NCBI RefSeq assembly: GCF_019704135.1
Contig: NZ_AP024355.1
Location: 62,001 to 126,000, forward strand
Source of the DNA: Desulfuromonas versatilis
GTDB lineage: Bacteria > Desulfobacterota > Desulfuromonadia > Desulfuromonadales > NIT-T3
Reading direction: 5' to 3'
DNA: 64,000 nucleotides
Under the pieces are notes generated by a model that saw nothing but the letters and a program-made list of their open reading frames with translations, was not told where the DNA came from and ran no database searches. Within the stretch, counting starts at the first letter, position 1. Each line of letters opens with the position of its first letter. Below are positions 29,685 through 39,425 of this stretch, in pieces. The translations under genes and the position numbers were made by a program.

Positions 29685-32135
29685 TCAGCAGGCTTTTTCG
29701 GCCCGGTGGCGGGGGCCGTGCTTCAGCCATTTGTCAATTGTTTCCAGTAGCTGCTTCTGCTTGAAGGGTTTGCGCAGAAAATCGTCCATCCCCGCCTCGC
29801 GGCAGCGCTGGATGTCCTCCTGCTGCGCCCTGGCGGTCAGGGCGATGATCGGAGCGGCGAAGCCGGCGGCGCGCAGGGTCCGCGTGGCCTCGAAGCCGTC
29901 CATGACCGGCATGGTGCAGTCCATCAGGACCAGCTGGTGCCCCCCCTGCAGCGCGGCCTGGGTGGCGAGGCTGCCGTTGGCGGCCACTTCCAGCCGATAT
30001 CCGGCGCCTTCCAGGAGGATCTGGATCAGCCGCTGGGTGGTGGGGTTGTCCTCGGCCAGCAGGATGCAGGGGGCGTTGCCGGCGGGAACCGGTTTGGGCG
30101 TACTCTTCCCGGGGCGGGGTCCGATTTCGGGCTCCGCGGCGCGCAAAAAGACCTCGAGGTTCGCCGCCAGCTGGGAACTGCGCACCGGTTTGAGCAGGGT
30201 GCCGACAAAGCCCCGCCGGGAGAGCTCCTCCTCCCGGCAGCAATGCACCTGCGGCGCGAGCTGCACCAGGCGGGTTTCTCCGCGTGGCCAAAGGGTCCGG
30301 ATCTCAGCGACGACGGCCTTCGATCCGGCCTCGGAAAGGCCCTGGTCGATCAGCACCAGCGCAAAGGGGCGCCCGGTGTCGGCGGCCCGGCGCAGCTGGG
30401 CGAGGGCCTCGCTGTGGTCGGCGGCACCGGTGACGACCAGGCCGAGGGCGCCCAGGTCCGCCTCCAGCTGGGTGCGGGTCGCCGCGTGGTTCCCGACCAG
30501 CAGCAGGCTTTTGCCCTGCAGTCCCGCGGCAGCCGGCATTTGACCGGGCCCTTTGGCGGGCTGCATTTCCATCGGCAGCCTGAGCCGGAAGGTGGAGCCC
30601 GCGCCCGCCGCGCTCTCCACGCTGACCTCCCCGCCCATCATCTCCGCCAGTTGCTTGACGATGGACAGACCCAGGCCGGTCCCCCCGAAGCGCCGGGTGG
30701 TGGAGTTGTCCGCCTGGGTAAAGGAATCGAAAATCCCCTCCTGGGCTTCCGGGGCGATGCCGATCCCCGTGTCCTGCACCTCCAGCCGTAACCACAGGGT
30801 CTCTCCGGCCTCCTCCTCCGCTTCGGCCCGCAGCAGTACCTCGCCGCTCTCGGTGAACTTGACGGCGTTGCCGACCAGGTTGAGCAGGATCTGCCGCAGT
30901 CGCCCGGGGTCGCCCCGCAGCGCCAGCGGCAGGTCGGCCGGAATCTGGCAGACCAGCTCCAGCCCCTTGGCGAAGGCCTTTTCGGCGAGCAGGGCGGCCA
31001 CCTCCTCGAGGAGTTCCCGCAGATCGAAGTCGACGTGCTCCAGCTCGATCCTGCCCGCCTCTATCTTGGAGAAATCGAGAATGTCGTTGAGGATTTCCAG
31101 CAGAGCCTCGCCGGAGCGGTGCACGGTTTCGGCCAACTCGCGCTGGGAGGCGCCGAGACGGGTCTTGAGCAGCAGGTCGGTCATGCCGAGCACGCCGATC
31201 ATCGGTGTGCGGATTTCATGGCTCATGTTGGCGAGGAACTGGGATTTGGCCTGATTGGCGGCGTCGGCGGCGTTCTTGGCTGCTTCGAGCTCGGCAATCG
31301 TCAGCTGCAGGCGGCGGTTGGTGTGGCGCAGCTCGGCGGTCCGGTGCTGGACCTGGTCCTCCAGTTTCAGGCGGTGGTCCTCCAGCTGCCGGTCGCGCAG
31401 CTCGATTTCGCCCAGCATCCGGTTGAAGCCGTCGATGAGCGTGCCCACCTCGTCCCCGGTTTCCCGCTCGGCCCGCAGCGAAAAGTCCTTCTCCCGCGAG
31501 ACCCGCTGCATCAGCCCGACCAGCTTGAGGATCGGCCCGGAAAACAGCCGCTGCAGACGGGCCGAGAGCAGGTAGGCGAGCTGCACGAGAATGCCGAGGA
31601 CCGCCAGGACTGTCGCGGCGATCCCCAGCAGGCGCTGGCGCAGGTCGCCGAGGCCGCTCTGCAGGAACACCATCCCGATCTGCTCGCCGTCCACCATGAC
31701 CGGGCGCAGCAGGGCCAGATGCTCAAAGGTGAAGCAATGGGCCGGCCGCCCCTCCTCCATCGGCTCCTCCAGGGAGTCGCAGATCAGCTGTGCGGCGCCC
31801 TTTCCCTCCGCGATCTCGGGGTTTCTCTCGTTGACGAACTGGGCGAAGGGAGCCTTATTGCGGTCGAGCAGGTAGGCCATCTGCACCTGCGGCTCCGCGG
31901 CCAGGGAGGCGAGGGTTTCGTGGGCGGATTTCTTGTCGTTGAAGAGCAGGGCCAGTCGGTTGCTGGAGGCGAGTATGTCGGCCAGGCTGGTGACCTTGTC
32001 CAGGGTGGCCTGGCGATAGGAGATGACTTCGGTAGCGACGAAGGCGGCCGTGGCGAGCTGCAGCACCAGGCAACCGACCACCATCATCAGCGCGGTCAGT
32101 TTGCTGGCTATGGAAGCATCCCGAAACGGGCGCAT
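29685..32135 (-). CDS. hybrid sensor histidine kinase with two receiver domains
   Basis: The 816-residue kinase has two membrane helices (about 12-35 and 170-195) enclosing a CHASE8-like extracytoplasmic domain, then HAMP (about 200-250) and a coiled coil. HisKA follows with His306 in MSHEIRTP, and HATPase with [15 protein letters not shown] and GTGLGLS. Receiver 1 (about 525-640) has SLLLVGN where most receivers have paired acidic residues, though LVLIDQG keeps an Asp, so its chemistry may be weak. Receiver 2 (about 685-805) is standard: ILLAEDN, phospho-acceptor Asp739 in [11 protein letters not shown], and LRKPF. There is no output domain, so the signal must go to a separate protein. The LVIVD gene downstream may share its operon. 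Confidence 0.9.
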   Translation of the reverse strand: MRPFRDASIASKLTALMMVVGCLVLQLATAAFVATEVISYRQATLDKVTSLADILASSNRLALLFNDKKSAHETLASLAAEPQVQMAYLLDRNKAPFAQFVNERNPEIAEGKGAAQLICDSLEEPMEEGRPAHCFTFEHLALLRPVMVDGEQIGMVFLQSGLGDLRQRLLGIAATVLAVLGILVQLAYLLSARLQRLFSGPILKLVGLMQRVSREKDFSLRAERETGDEVGTLIDGFNRMLGEIELRDRQLEDHRLKLEDQVQHRTAELRHTNRRLQLTIAELEAAKNAADAANQAKSQFLANMSHEIRTPMIGVLGMTDLLLKTRLGASQRELAETVHRSGEALLEILNDILDFSKIEAGRIELEHVDFDLRELLEEVAALLAEKAFAKGLELVCQIPADLPLALRGDPGRLRQILLNLVGNAVKFTESGEVLLRAEAEEEAGETLWLRLEVQDTGIGIAPEAQEGIFDSFTQADNSTTRRFGGTGLGLSIVKQLAEMMGGEVSVESAAGAGSTFRLRLPMEMQPAKGPGQMPAAAGLQGKSLLLVGNHAATRTQLEADLGALGLVVTGAADHSEALAQLRRAADTGRPFALVLIDQGLSEAGSKAVVAEIRTLWPRGETRLVQLAPQVHCCREEELSRRGFVGTLLKPVRSSQLAANLEVFLRAAEPEIGPRPGKSTPKPVPAGNAPCILLAEDNPTTQRLIQILLEGAGYRLEVAANGSLATQAALQGGHQLVLMDCTMPVMDGFEATRTLRAAGFAAPIIALTARAQQEDIQRCREAGMDDFLRKPFKQKQLLETIDKWLKHGPRHRAEKAC

Positions 32136-32347
32136 CGTTAATCCCCCCCCGGCGGCTCGGTCGCTGAAACCTGATCCTTGGTATTAAAATCCAGCAAAAG
32201 CCAGAATTAGCGGAATCTTATCAGTTCGCAGGCAGCTTTGGAAGCTATTTTTTACCGACATTGAAAAAACGGCGACGGTCCTTTTGGGGGCAGCACTTGG
32301 CTGACGTAAGTGCTCGCGAAAAAAAATTCATGTGAGGGCTTTTTGGT

Positions 32348-32377
32348 TTGACAGGCAAAATTAATGCGTGCTATTAA
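32348..32377 (+). promoter_or_regulatory. main promoter of the type VI secretion operon
   Basis: TTGACA (perfect), 18 bases, TATTAA lies about 100 bases ahead of the first gene, in an AT-rich gap (32136-32478). A looser sigma-54-like string (TGGCT...GC, near 32299) has the wrong spacing. No other operator was recognised in this 343-base gap. Confidence 0.65.
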
Positions 32378-32478
32378 ACCACCCTTTAGTTTGTACTTAA
32401 ATTCAAATTTTTTGTGGAAAAAAAATTAATGTTTTCCGGGAGGCGCCGCGCTGCGTAAATCATGTTGAGGATTCCGCA

Positions 32479-33096
32479 ATGAAAAAGCCTCAGGGGCGTG
32501 CCTCCCGGCGGGGGGCGAAAGAGACTCCGGAACCGGGTGCGGTGGAATGCCGCAATGGGCAGAACCCGCCGGCTGCAAAAGTCCGCATCATGTCGGGAGT
32601 GACTGCAAAAAACCTGGTGGGCGGCCTGGCCCGCCTGGTGGAAGGGCAACGCTGCTTTGCCGAGGAACTCGGGTTGGCTTACGGCAGGGTTTTTGGGGAT
32701 GGGTACGAATCCTTCAAAAACCGCAAGCCCGAAGAGGTGCTGCGGGAGTGGCTGACCGGGGCCGAGGATGGGGCCGAGCACCTGCAGGTTCTGCTCGAAG
32801 ACCTTCTGCAGCACCAACTGGCCCTGATGGAAGCCCTGGAGGGGGTAGCCGACGAGGTGTTGCGCCAACTCAGTCCCGAGCGGATCGAACAAGCCTCGCC
32901 AGGGGTTCTGGGATTGCGGCCCCTGGCGTGGCGCCGTTTCCGCAGGCTGCATGCCGAATTTGCCGGCAACCCCCACCTGCGCCATCAGAAACTGATCCTG
33001 GAAGGTTTTCTCAATGGCTATGTCAAGGCCCGTGAGCAAAGCCGGGCCGCTGCCAACCCTGCCACGGGGTGTGTCCAAGGAGGTTCTTCATCATGA
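32479..33096 (+). CDS. T6SS-associated protein resembling the TagH C-terminal domain, without FHA
   Basis: The 205-residue protein matches by pattern the C-terminal helical domain of T6SS FHA proteins (TagH/ImpI). It has LARLVEGQRCFAEEL, EEVLREWLTGAEDGAEHLQ, LLQHQLALMEALEGVADEVLRQLSPERIE, then FRRLHAEFAGNPHLRHQKLILEGF. The family usually carries an FHA phosphothreonine-binding domain before this part; here the N-terminus (residues 1-40) is short, basic and apparently disordered. It overlaps tssJ by four bases (ATGA) and is the first gene of the operon. The ATG follows GAGGA. Function is inferred from position: a baseplate or membrane-complex accessory. Confidence 0.6.
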   Translation: MKKPQGRASRRGAKETPEPGAVECRNGQNPPAAKVRIMSGVTAKNLVGGLARLVEGQRCFAEELGLAYGRVFGDGYESFKNRKPEEVLREWLTGAEDGAEHLQVLLEDLLQHQLALMEALEGVADEVLRQLSPERIEQASPGVLGLRPLAWRRFRRLHAEFAGNPHLRHQKLILEGFLNGYVKAREQSRAAANPATGCVQGGSSS

Positions 33097-33557
33097 AATT
33101 CCGGAACTTGAGCTGCTGCTTCTGGTTGCTGGTCCTGCTTTGCCTGGCCGCGGGTTGTTCGCCTCCCCAGGTCAAGATGGGTCTGTCCAGCACCGCAAAT
33201 CTGAATCTCAATGATTTTGACGAGCCCTTGCCGGTCATGGTCAACATCTACCAGCTTTCCGACGCTCAGCCCTTCAGCAAGGCCAGCTTCGAGGAGCTGT
33301 GGAAGAAGGACCTGATGACCCTCGGCGACAGCCTGCTGACCAAGGAAACCCTGACCCTGAACCCGGCCTCCCAGGAGCGCCTGGAGTACCTTCGTCATGA
33401 CCAGGCACGCTACATTGCCGTGATGGCGGTCTTCCGAAAGCCGGAAAAGGAGGCCTGGCGGGATGTCCGGCCGGTGGCGGATGGGTTTTTCAAGAAACGT
33501 TTCTCCAGCAAGGTAACCGTAAATCTCAAGGGCAACAGCGTAGAATTTGTCGATTGA
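33093..33557 (+). CDS. tssJ: T6SS outer-membrane lipoprotein TssJ
   Basis: The 154-residue lipoprotein has the lipobox LAAGC after CCFWLLVLLC. The mature part has the TssJ beta-sandwich phrases (LSSTANLNLN, PLPVMVNIYQLSDAQPFSKASFEELW, LGDSLL). TssJ anchors the trans-envelope complex in the outer membrane and binds TssM. The start has AAGGAGG and overlaps the previous stop. Confidence 0.93.
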   Translation: MKFRNLSCCFWLLVLLCLAAGCSPPQVKMGLSSTANLNLNDFDEPLPVMVNIYQLSDAQPFSKASFEELWKKDLMTLGDSLLTKETLTLNPASQERLEYLRHDQARYIAVMAVFRKPEKEAWRDVRPVADGFFKKRFSSKVTVNLKGNSVEFVD

Positions 33558-33583
33558 TTGCAGCCGGTCGGGGACAAGCAAGC

Positions 33584-34921
33584 ATGGGTGAATTGAATAA
33601 GGTTATCTGGGCCGAGGGGATGTTTCTGGGCCAGCAGCATTTTCAGGCCTGGGACCGCTATCAGGAACGCAGCCAGCTGGTGCGCAGTCGGGTCCAGAGC
33701 CCTTTTTCCTGGGGGCTGCTGTCGCTGGGCATCGACGACAAGGCCATGGCCAACGGCAACTTCCGCCTGCAGGAGTGCAGTGCGATCTTTCCCGATGGCC
33801 GCTTGGTCAGCTTCGATGCCTCCCGGGATGAGCCGCTGGCCTGCGAGCTGCGTTGCGGCGGCGGGGAAACCGCCGAGGTATTCCTGGCGCTGCCGGCCAA
33901 TGCCAGGGTAAAGGGCGTGTCGGGTTACCCCGACCGGAGCCAGCTCTGCGGCTGGCAGGCGGACTACCGGCAGCTGGGCGACGAATATGACAACGATCGG
34001 GAACGGGAGGTGCTGCTGGCCCGCCCGAACCTGGCCCTGCTCACCGACCGGGATTGCCTGGAGCAGTTTGTCTGCATCAAGATCGCCCGGGTGGTCAACG
34101 AGGGCGACGGCGGCTACCGCCTGGTTCGGGAGTTCATCCCTCCGGTTGCCCGGCTCGGTGCCTCGGTCTACCTCAAGGGGCTGCTCGGGCGGGTGATCGA
34201 GGGGATCGGGGCGCGGCTGCGCACCCTCAACGACCGCCGCGGCCAATTCGGCGGCGGCCCCGGCGAATTCGCCCGCACCGACCCTGCCCAGATCCTGCTG
34301 CTGCACAGCCTGAATTCCGCCTATCCGCAATTGCTGCATTTCCAGCAGCATCCGGATCTCGGTCCCGAACCTCTGTATCGGCTGTTCTGCCAACTGGTCG
34401 GCGGGCTGTGCGCCTTCAGCCCAGAGTTGGAGGTCAGCGCCCTGCCACGCTACCAGCATGGCGAACTCACCGGGGTATTCCAGAGTTTCGAGCGCCTGCT
34501 GGGCAACCTGATCAACTTTTCCACCACCGCCCCCAGTGCCGCGCTCAGGTTGACCCGGGAGAGCGAGGCGCTGCTTTCGGTGACGGGGCTCGACTCGCAG
34601 ATCCTGCAGGGTGCCAGCCTCTTCCTGGAGGTGCTGTTCGAGGCAGAGGATCCGCTCTGGATCACCGATTTCACCCGCCAGATCAAGGTCGCCTCGCGGG
34701 GCACCATCGAGTTGACGGTGGCTTCGGCCCTGCCCGGGGTGCGCATCGTGCACACCCAGCGCCCGCCGAACAAGCTTTCGGTCAAAAGCGGCTGCGAGTA
34801 TTTCCGCATCGAACCGAGGGGGGATTTCTGGGGCAAGGTTCTCGAGGAGGGGAGCCTGGCGCTGTTCCTGCCCCGGCATTTCTCGGCCGCAGACATCGAA
34901 CTGGTCACCGTGCAGGAGTAG
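33584..34921 (+). CDS. tssK: T6SS baseplate protein TssK
   Basis: The 445-residue protein starts with the typical VIWAEGMFLGQQHFQ and has the two shoulder domains and C-terminal head of TssK. It links the baseplate to the TssL/TssM membrane complex. ATG at 33584 was taken because the conserved N-terminus begins there and GGGGA precedes it; an alternative in-frame ATG at 33554 would overlap tssJ. Confidence 0.95.
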   Translation: MGELNKVIWAEGMFLGQQHFQAWDRYQERSQLVRSRVQSPFSWGLLSLGIDDKAMANGNFRLQECSAIFPDGRLVSFDASRDEPLACELRCGGGETAEVFLALPANARVKGVSGYPDRSQLCGWQADYRQLGDEYDNDREREVLLARPNLALLTDRDCLEQFVCIKIARVVNEGDGGYRLVREFIPPVARLGASVYLKGLLGRVIEGIGARLRTLNDRRGQFGGGPGEFARTDPAQILLLHSLNSAYPQLLHFQQHPDLGPEPLYRLFCQLVGGLCAFSPELEVSALPRYQHGELTGVFQSFERLLGNLINFSTTAPSAALRLTRESEALLSVTGLDSQILQGASLFLEVLFEAEDPLWITDFTRQIKVASRGTIELTVASALPGVRIVHTQRPPNKLSVKSGCEYFRIEPRGDFWGKVLEEGSLALFLPRHFSAADIELVTVQE

Positions 34922-34927
34922 CTGAGC

Positions 34928-35713
34928 ATGGACAACGGGGCGGAAAAAACGCGTATCAACCCGCTGCTGGAATGCAGCGAAACCATCTTCTCCCTGATCG
35001 CGGTTTTCAAGAGGGGAGACCGGGGCGCCGGTCTGGATGCCGACTACCGGGAAAAAGTCCTCTCCGGCTTCGACATCATGGAGCGGATGGCCTTCGAGCG
35101 GCAGATCGGCATGGTGGTGCTCAAGGACGCCAAGTATGCCCTGGCGGCCTGCATCGACGAGGCGGTACTCAGCTCCAGCTGGCCCGGCCGGCTGCAGTGG
35201 ATGAGTCGCCCCCTGCAGATGGAGCTGTTCGGCGACCACTTGGCCGGGGAGGGGTTTTTCGAGCGCCTGACCAACCTTCGTCAGGGCGGAGAGGCCAACC
35301 TGGAGCTGCTGGAGCTTTTTTACGCCTGCCTGCAGCTGGGTTTCGAGGGGATCTACAAGCTGCGCGGCCTGGAGCAGTTGATGGCGCTGCAGGTCGATCT
35401 GCGCGCCCAGATCGAAGGCTATCGGGGGGTGGTGAACCCCACCCTGTCGCCCGCAGGTGTCCCCCTGGTGCCGCTGATGACCAGGGTCCGCCGCGAGGTC
35501 CCCTACTGGGTGGTCACCGTGGTCACGGTGGCGGTGGTCTTTTTCACTTTCCTCGGCTATTCGGTGACGGTCAACAAGCTGGCCGAGCGCAGCGTCGTCT
35601 CGATCCAGACCGACCAGGCTGCCATGCTCGGCGTGCTCAAAAATCGGGCCCCGGCCCCGGAGCCGGTCAATGAAGCGCCGACCCAGTTGCAGGATAAGGT
35701 GCCAACCAAATGA
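34928..35713 (+). CDS. tssL: T6SS inner-membrane protein TssL (DotU/IcmH-like)
   Basis: The 261-residue protein has the cytoplasmic hook-like helical domain (INPLLECSETIFSLIAV, YALAACIDEAVL, WMSRPLQMELFGDHLAGEGFFERL) and one C-terminal membrane helix (about 195-218). It lacks a peptidoglycan-binding OmpA-like extension, so peptidoglycan anchoring must come from another protein. AGGAG precedes its ATG and its stop overlaps the tssM start by ATGA. Confidence 0.94.
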   Translation: MDNGAEKTRINPLLECSETIFSLIAVFKRGDRGAGLDADYREKVLSGFDIMERMAFERQIGMVVLKDAKYALAACIDEAVLSSSWPGRLQWMSRPLQMELFGDHLAGEGFFERLTNLRQGGEANLELLELFYACLQLGFEGIYKLRGLEQLMALQVDLRAQIEGYRGVVNPTLSPAGVPLVPLMTRVRREVPYWVVTVVTVAVVFFTFLGYSVTVNKLAERSVVSIQTDQAAMLGVLKNRAPAPEPVNEAPTQLQDKVPTK

Positions 35714-38700
35714 ACAAGATACTGATCTTCCTTCAGGCGTATCTGCTCGGCCGCTCGGGCAGCCGGTTCGTCGGGCTGTTGCTGTTGCTTTCCCTGGTCT
35801 GGTGGGCGGGCCCCCATGTCGGACTGGACGGCGAGCGGCTGCGCCTCATGGTGATGGGGGGCATTCTGCTGTTTGCCCTGGGCTGGTGGCTGGTCAAGCT
35901 GCTGCTGGTGCGCCGCCGGGCCGACCGTTTCAAGAAGGAGCTGCAGTCCCACGATGAAAAGGGGATGGGGCGCCAGCTGGAGATCGAGGAGCTGCGCACC
36001 AAGATGGACGAGGCGATCGCCTCGCTGAAATCCTCCGAACTGGGAGTGGGCTACCGCGGCAATGCTGCACTTTACGCCCTTCCCTGGTTCATGATCATCG
36101 GCCCTTCGGCTGCCGGCAAGACGACCCTGCTGCGCAACTCGGGGCTGCATTTTCCCTACGCCCAGGGGAATGATATCGACATCAAGGGGTTCGGGGGGAC
36201 GCGCAACTGCGATTGGTGGTTTTCCAACGAGGCGGTGCTGCTCGATACCGCCGGCCGCTACACCACCGAGGAGGACGATCAGGAGGAGTGGAGTGCCTTT
36301 CTTGCCATGCTCAAGAAGCACCGCTCGCGCATCCCGCTCAACGGGGTGCTGGTTGCGGTCAGCCTGGCCGACCTGCTGACGGCCGACGAGGGGGGGCTGG
36401 AGTGGCACGTGAAGATCATCCGCGATCGCATCGACGAGCTGACGACCCGGCTCGGCTGCGTCTTCCCCATCTATCTGGTGCTCACCAAGTGCGATCTGCT
36501 GCATGGTTTCGAGTCGTTTTTCGCCGATCTCGGCGACAATGACCGCAACCAGGTCTGGGGGGCCTGGCTGGCCGGCCGCTCCGCCGACCAGGAGTTGGCC
36601 GAAGCCTTCGAGGAGAAGATGCGGCTGCTCTATCAGCGGCTGTGCGAGCTGCGCCTGCGCAAGCTCTCCATGCAGCGCCGCTTCGAGGCCAAGAGCGAGA
36701 TTTTCGATTTTGCCGCCCAGTTCCGGGCGGCCTCCGACAAGCTCATCGAATTCGTCAACCTGCTGGTGCAGCGCAACCCCTACCAGGAAACCCCAAGGTT
36801 CTGCGGCGTCTACTTCACCAGCGCCACCCAGGAGGGGACCCCGATCCAGCGCATTCTCGGCAACCTGCGCCAGGCTTTCGGGTTCGTCGAGGACGAGGTT
36901 CCCCGCGATGCAGGCACGCCGAAAAGCTATTTCATCAAGAAGCTGTTCCAGGAGGTCATATTCCCCAATGCCCTGGGGGTTTCCCGCAACCGGCGCAGCG
37001 AGGTGGTGCATCGCTGGCTGAAAAGCGCCTGGGTCAGCGCCTGCCTGGCGGTTATCGGCGCCAGCGTGCTGCTGCTGAGCACCTCGCTGACCAGCAACAC
37101 CCTGCTGATCAACCAGGGCTCCGGCCGGGTGGCCGATCTGCGCACGGCGGTGGTCGCCGAGGACCCTTCGGCGCTGCAGGTTTTCGAAGGCCTGAGCGGG
37201 GTTTACGATCACCACCAGAAGCTGCTCGACTACGAACGCCGGCTGCCCTGGCACCTGATGCTCGGCGTTTACCACGGGGACAAGCAGATCGCCCCCGCCC
37301 TGACCACCCTGCTGAGTTCCATGGAACAGGCCTGCTTCCGCCCGATGCGGACCGCCCTGGAATACCGTCTGGAAAATTACGCCCGCCAGTGGGAAGCCTC
37401 CGATGACCAGGGACAGGAAAACATCCGCGATCCCTACTACCAGGCGCTCAAGGTCTATCTGATGCTGGCCGACCCGCGGCGGCTCGAGGAACCCTTCGCC
37501 CTGCCGGTGCTGGTCGGGCTCTGGAAGGAGCAGATCCAGCGCGGCGAACCCGAGAAGGGCTTTGGGGCGGAGCAGGAGGCGCATTTCGAGGCGCTGGTGC
37601 GCCTGTACCTGAACCACCTGCGGCTGGAGCCGTCCGAGCCGTTGGCCATGGCCGCCTGGCAGACCCGCCAGGCGATTGTCGAGAAGGCCCGCAAGCAGCT
37701 GCGTACCCCACCCAACGCCGAACGTCTTTATGCCCAGCTGCTGAGCAAGGCGAAGCTTTCCCTGAAAGACCAGAAACTGGAGGAGCTGATCAAGGGGTAC
37801 TCCTTTGGGGTGTTGACCAGCGATTACCTGCTGCCGGGGGCCTATACCGAGAAGGGGTGGCGCGAGTTCATCCAGCCGGAGCTGGAAAAGGCGGTCGCCT
37901 CGGCCAGCCGCGGCGATTGGGTGATCGGCTCCTACCGGGGCGAGCTGGCCGGAGCGGACCCGGCTCGGAAAGGCGAAGCGGAGGCCGCGGCGGAGAGCTC
38001 CGGCGAAGCCGAGGCGGAAGCCGAGGAAGGGACCATCGACGGCGAACTGGCCCGGCGTCTTACCGGGGAGGTGCGCCGCCTCTATTTCGCCGATTATGCC
38101 GATGCCTGGTTCCGGCTGCTCGAGTCGGTGCGCATCAGCCGTTTCGATTCCCTGGAAGATGCCGCCAAGAAAATGTTGATCATCGCCCGCGGCGACGGGC
38201 CGTTTGGCGAACTGCTCCGCGTGGTCTCCAGGAACATCAACCTGAGCGATCCGCTCAAGGTTGCCTCACTCGAGGCGTCGACCCAGGGTATTGCGGGGGG
38301 AGAGAACCAACCGCAGGTCAGCCTGGTCAGGGAGCTTGACGCGCCCCTGCGCGACCTGCGCAAGTTCACCGACCCGGCGGACAAGATGACCGTCAGCCTG
38401 CTCATCAACCAGTACCTGCTGGCCGTCTCCACGATGCAGGGCGAACTGGAGCGGCTCTCCGCCGCGGTCGACGTCCAGCGCCAGGCCAAGCTTTATTCGG
38501 CCACCATCCTTACCGGTGGGGGGGCCAATTCGGAACTTTACAAGAGCTGGGTTTCCACCTCGAGCCTGCTCAACGGCATCGAGGCCCGTACCCGTCGGAT
38601 CGCCTCGCGGATGCTGATCGCTCCGATCCAGAACGTCTGGCGGGTGATTCTGGCCGAGGCCCGCAAGGACCTGCAGCGCGAATGGAGAGCCTCGGTGCTG

Positions 38701-39381
38701 GCGAGCTTTGGCGGCAAACTGCAGGGCAAGTTCCCCTTCGACCCGCAGGGGCCCGACGCCGCCCTGGCCGACGTCTCGGATTTCTTCCGCCCCGGCGACG
38801 GGGTCTTCTGGTCCTTCGTGCACAACCAGCTAGCGCCCTTCATCACCGAGGGACGCCACAGCTGGAGCCAGAAAACCTGGCTGGATCTCGGTCCGGGTTT
38901 TGAGCCGGGCCTGCTGATGTCCCTCTCCCATGCCCGCAGCATCAGCGGCAGCCTGTTCCGCCGCGGCAACGACGAACCGGATATCCGCTTTTCGGTCTAT
39001 CCACTGCCGACCCGGGGGCTGAGCGAGATGTATTTCGAGGCCAACGGCCAGATGTACCGCTACCGCAACGAGCCCCAGGAGTGGCGGGTGTTTCGCTGGC
39101 CGGGCAGTGCGGAGAAACTCGGCGCCCGGGTCTACGGCATCAACGGGCGCGGCGGCGCCAAGGCGGCGCTCGATTTCGAGGGAGTCTGGGGCCTTTTCCA
39201 CATCCTCGACAAAGCCCGGGTCTCCGCCGAGGAGGGAGCCCAGTATCTCAGCGTCTGGGAGCTGCAGGACGCTGGCCAGGAGCCGATCCAGGTGCAGTTC
39301 AGGATCAAGGCGGACCGGGAAAACAACGTCTTCAGCCAGGGGCTGTTCAGCGATTTCCGGGTACCGGAGACCATCTTCTAG
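35710..39381 (+). CDS. tssM: T6SS inner-membrane protein TssM (IcmF)
   Basis: The 1,223-residue protein has two N-terminal membrane helices (about 15-35 and 43-65) and a cytoplasmic NTPase-like domain with Walker A GPSAAGKTTLLRNSG (about 133-147). A third helix lies at about 440-460 (ACLAVIGASVLLLS), followed by the large periplasmic domain that contacts TssJ. The periplasmic part contains an Ala/Glu-rich low-complexity insert (about residues 750-775). The length and order are normal for TssM. Confidence 0.96.
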   Translation: MNKILIFLQAYLLGRSGSRFVGLLLLLSLVWWAGPHVGLDGERLRLMVMGGILLFALGWWLVKLLLVRRRADRFKKELQSHDEKGMGRQLEIEELRTKMDEAIASLKSSELGVGYRGNAALYALPWFMIIGPSAAGKTTLLRNSGLHFPYAQGNDIDIKGFGGTRNCDWWFSNEAVLLDTAGRYTTEEDDQEEWSAFLAMLKKHRSRIPLNGVLVAVSLADLLTADEGGLEWHVKIIRDRIDELTTRLGCVFPIYLVLTKCDLLHGFESFFADLGDNDRNQVWGAWLAGRSADQELAEAFEEKMRLLYQRLCELRLRKLSMQRRFEAKSEIFDFAAQFRAASDKLIEFVNLLVQRNPYQETPRFCGVYFTSATQEGTPIQRILGNLRQAFGFVEDEVPRDAGTPKSYFIKKLFQEVIFPNALGVSRNRRSEVVHRWLKSAWVSACLAVIGASVLLLSTSLTSNTLLINQGSGRVADLRTAVVAEDPSALQVFEGLSGVYDHHQKLLDYERRLPWHLMLGVYHGDKQIAPALTTLLSSMEQACFRPMRTALEYRLENYARQWEASDDQGQENIRDPYYQALKVYLMLADPRRLEEPFALPVLVGLWKEQIQRGEPEKGFGAEQEAHFEALVRLYLNHLRLEPSEPLAMAAWQTRQAIVEKARKQLRTPPNAERLYAQLLSKAKLSLKDQKLEELIKGYSFGVLTSDYLLPGAYTEKGWREFIQPELEKAVASASRGDWVIGSYRGELAGADPARKGEAEAAAESSGEAEAEAEEGTIDGELARRLTGEVRRLYFADYADAWFRLLESVRISRFDSLEDAAKKMLIIARGDGPFGELLRVVSRNINLSDPLKVASLEASTQGIAGGENQPQVSLVRELDAPLRDLRKFTDPADKMTVSLLINQYLLAVSTMQGELERLSAAVDVQRQAKLYSATILTGGGANSELYKSWVSTSSLLNGIEARTRRIASRMLIAPIQNVWRVILAEARKDLQREWRASVLASFGGKLQGKFPFDPQGPDAALADVSDFFRPGDGVFWSFVHNQLAPFITEGRHSWSQKTWLDLGPGFEPGLLMSLSHARSISGSLFRRGNDEPDIRFSVYPLPTRGLSEMYFEANGQMYRYRNEPQEWRVFRWPGSAEKLGARVYGINGRGGAKAALDFEGVWGLFHILDKARVSAEEGAQYLSVWELQDAGQEPIQVQFRIKADRENNVFSQGLFSDFRVPETIF

Positions 39382-39425
39382 TCCGGGGTGCGAAGCGCCG
39401 CCCAAACGGAGAACCTTGCCATACC

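Noticed and set aside
32285..32320. Possible sigma-54 promoter for the T6SS operon
   Set aside because: GG and GC are 11 bases apart rather than 10 and the conserved flanks do not fit; the sigma-70 promoter at 32348 is better.
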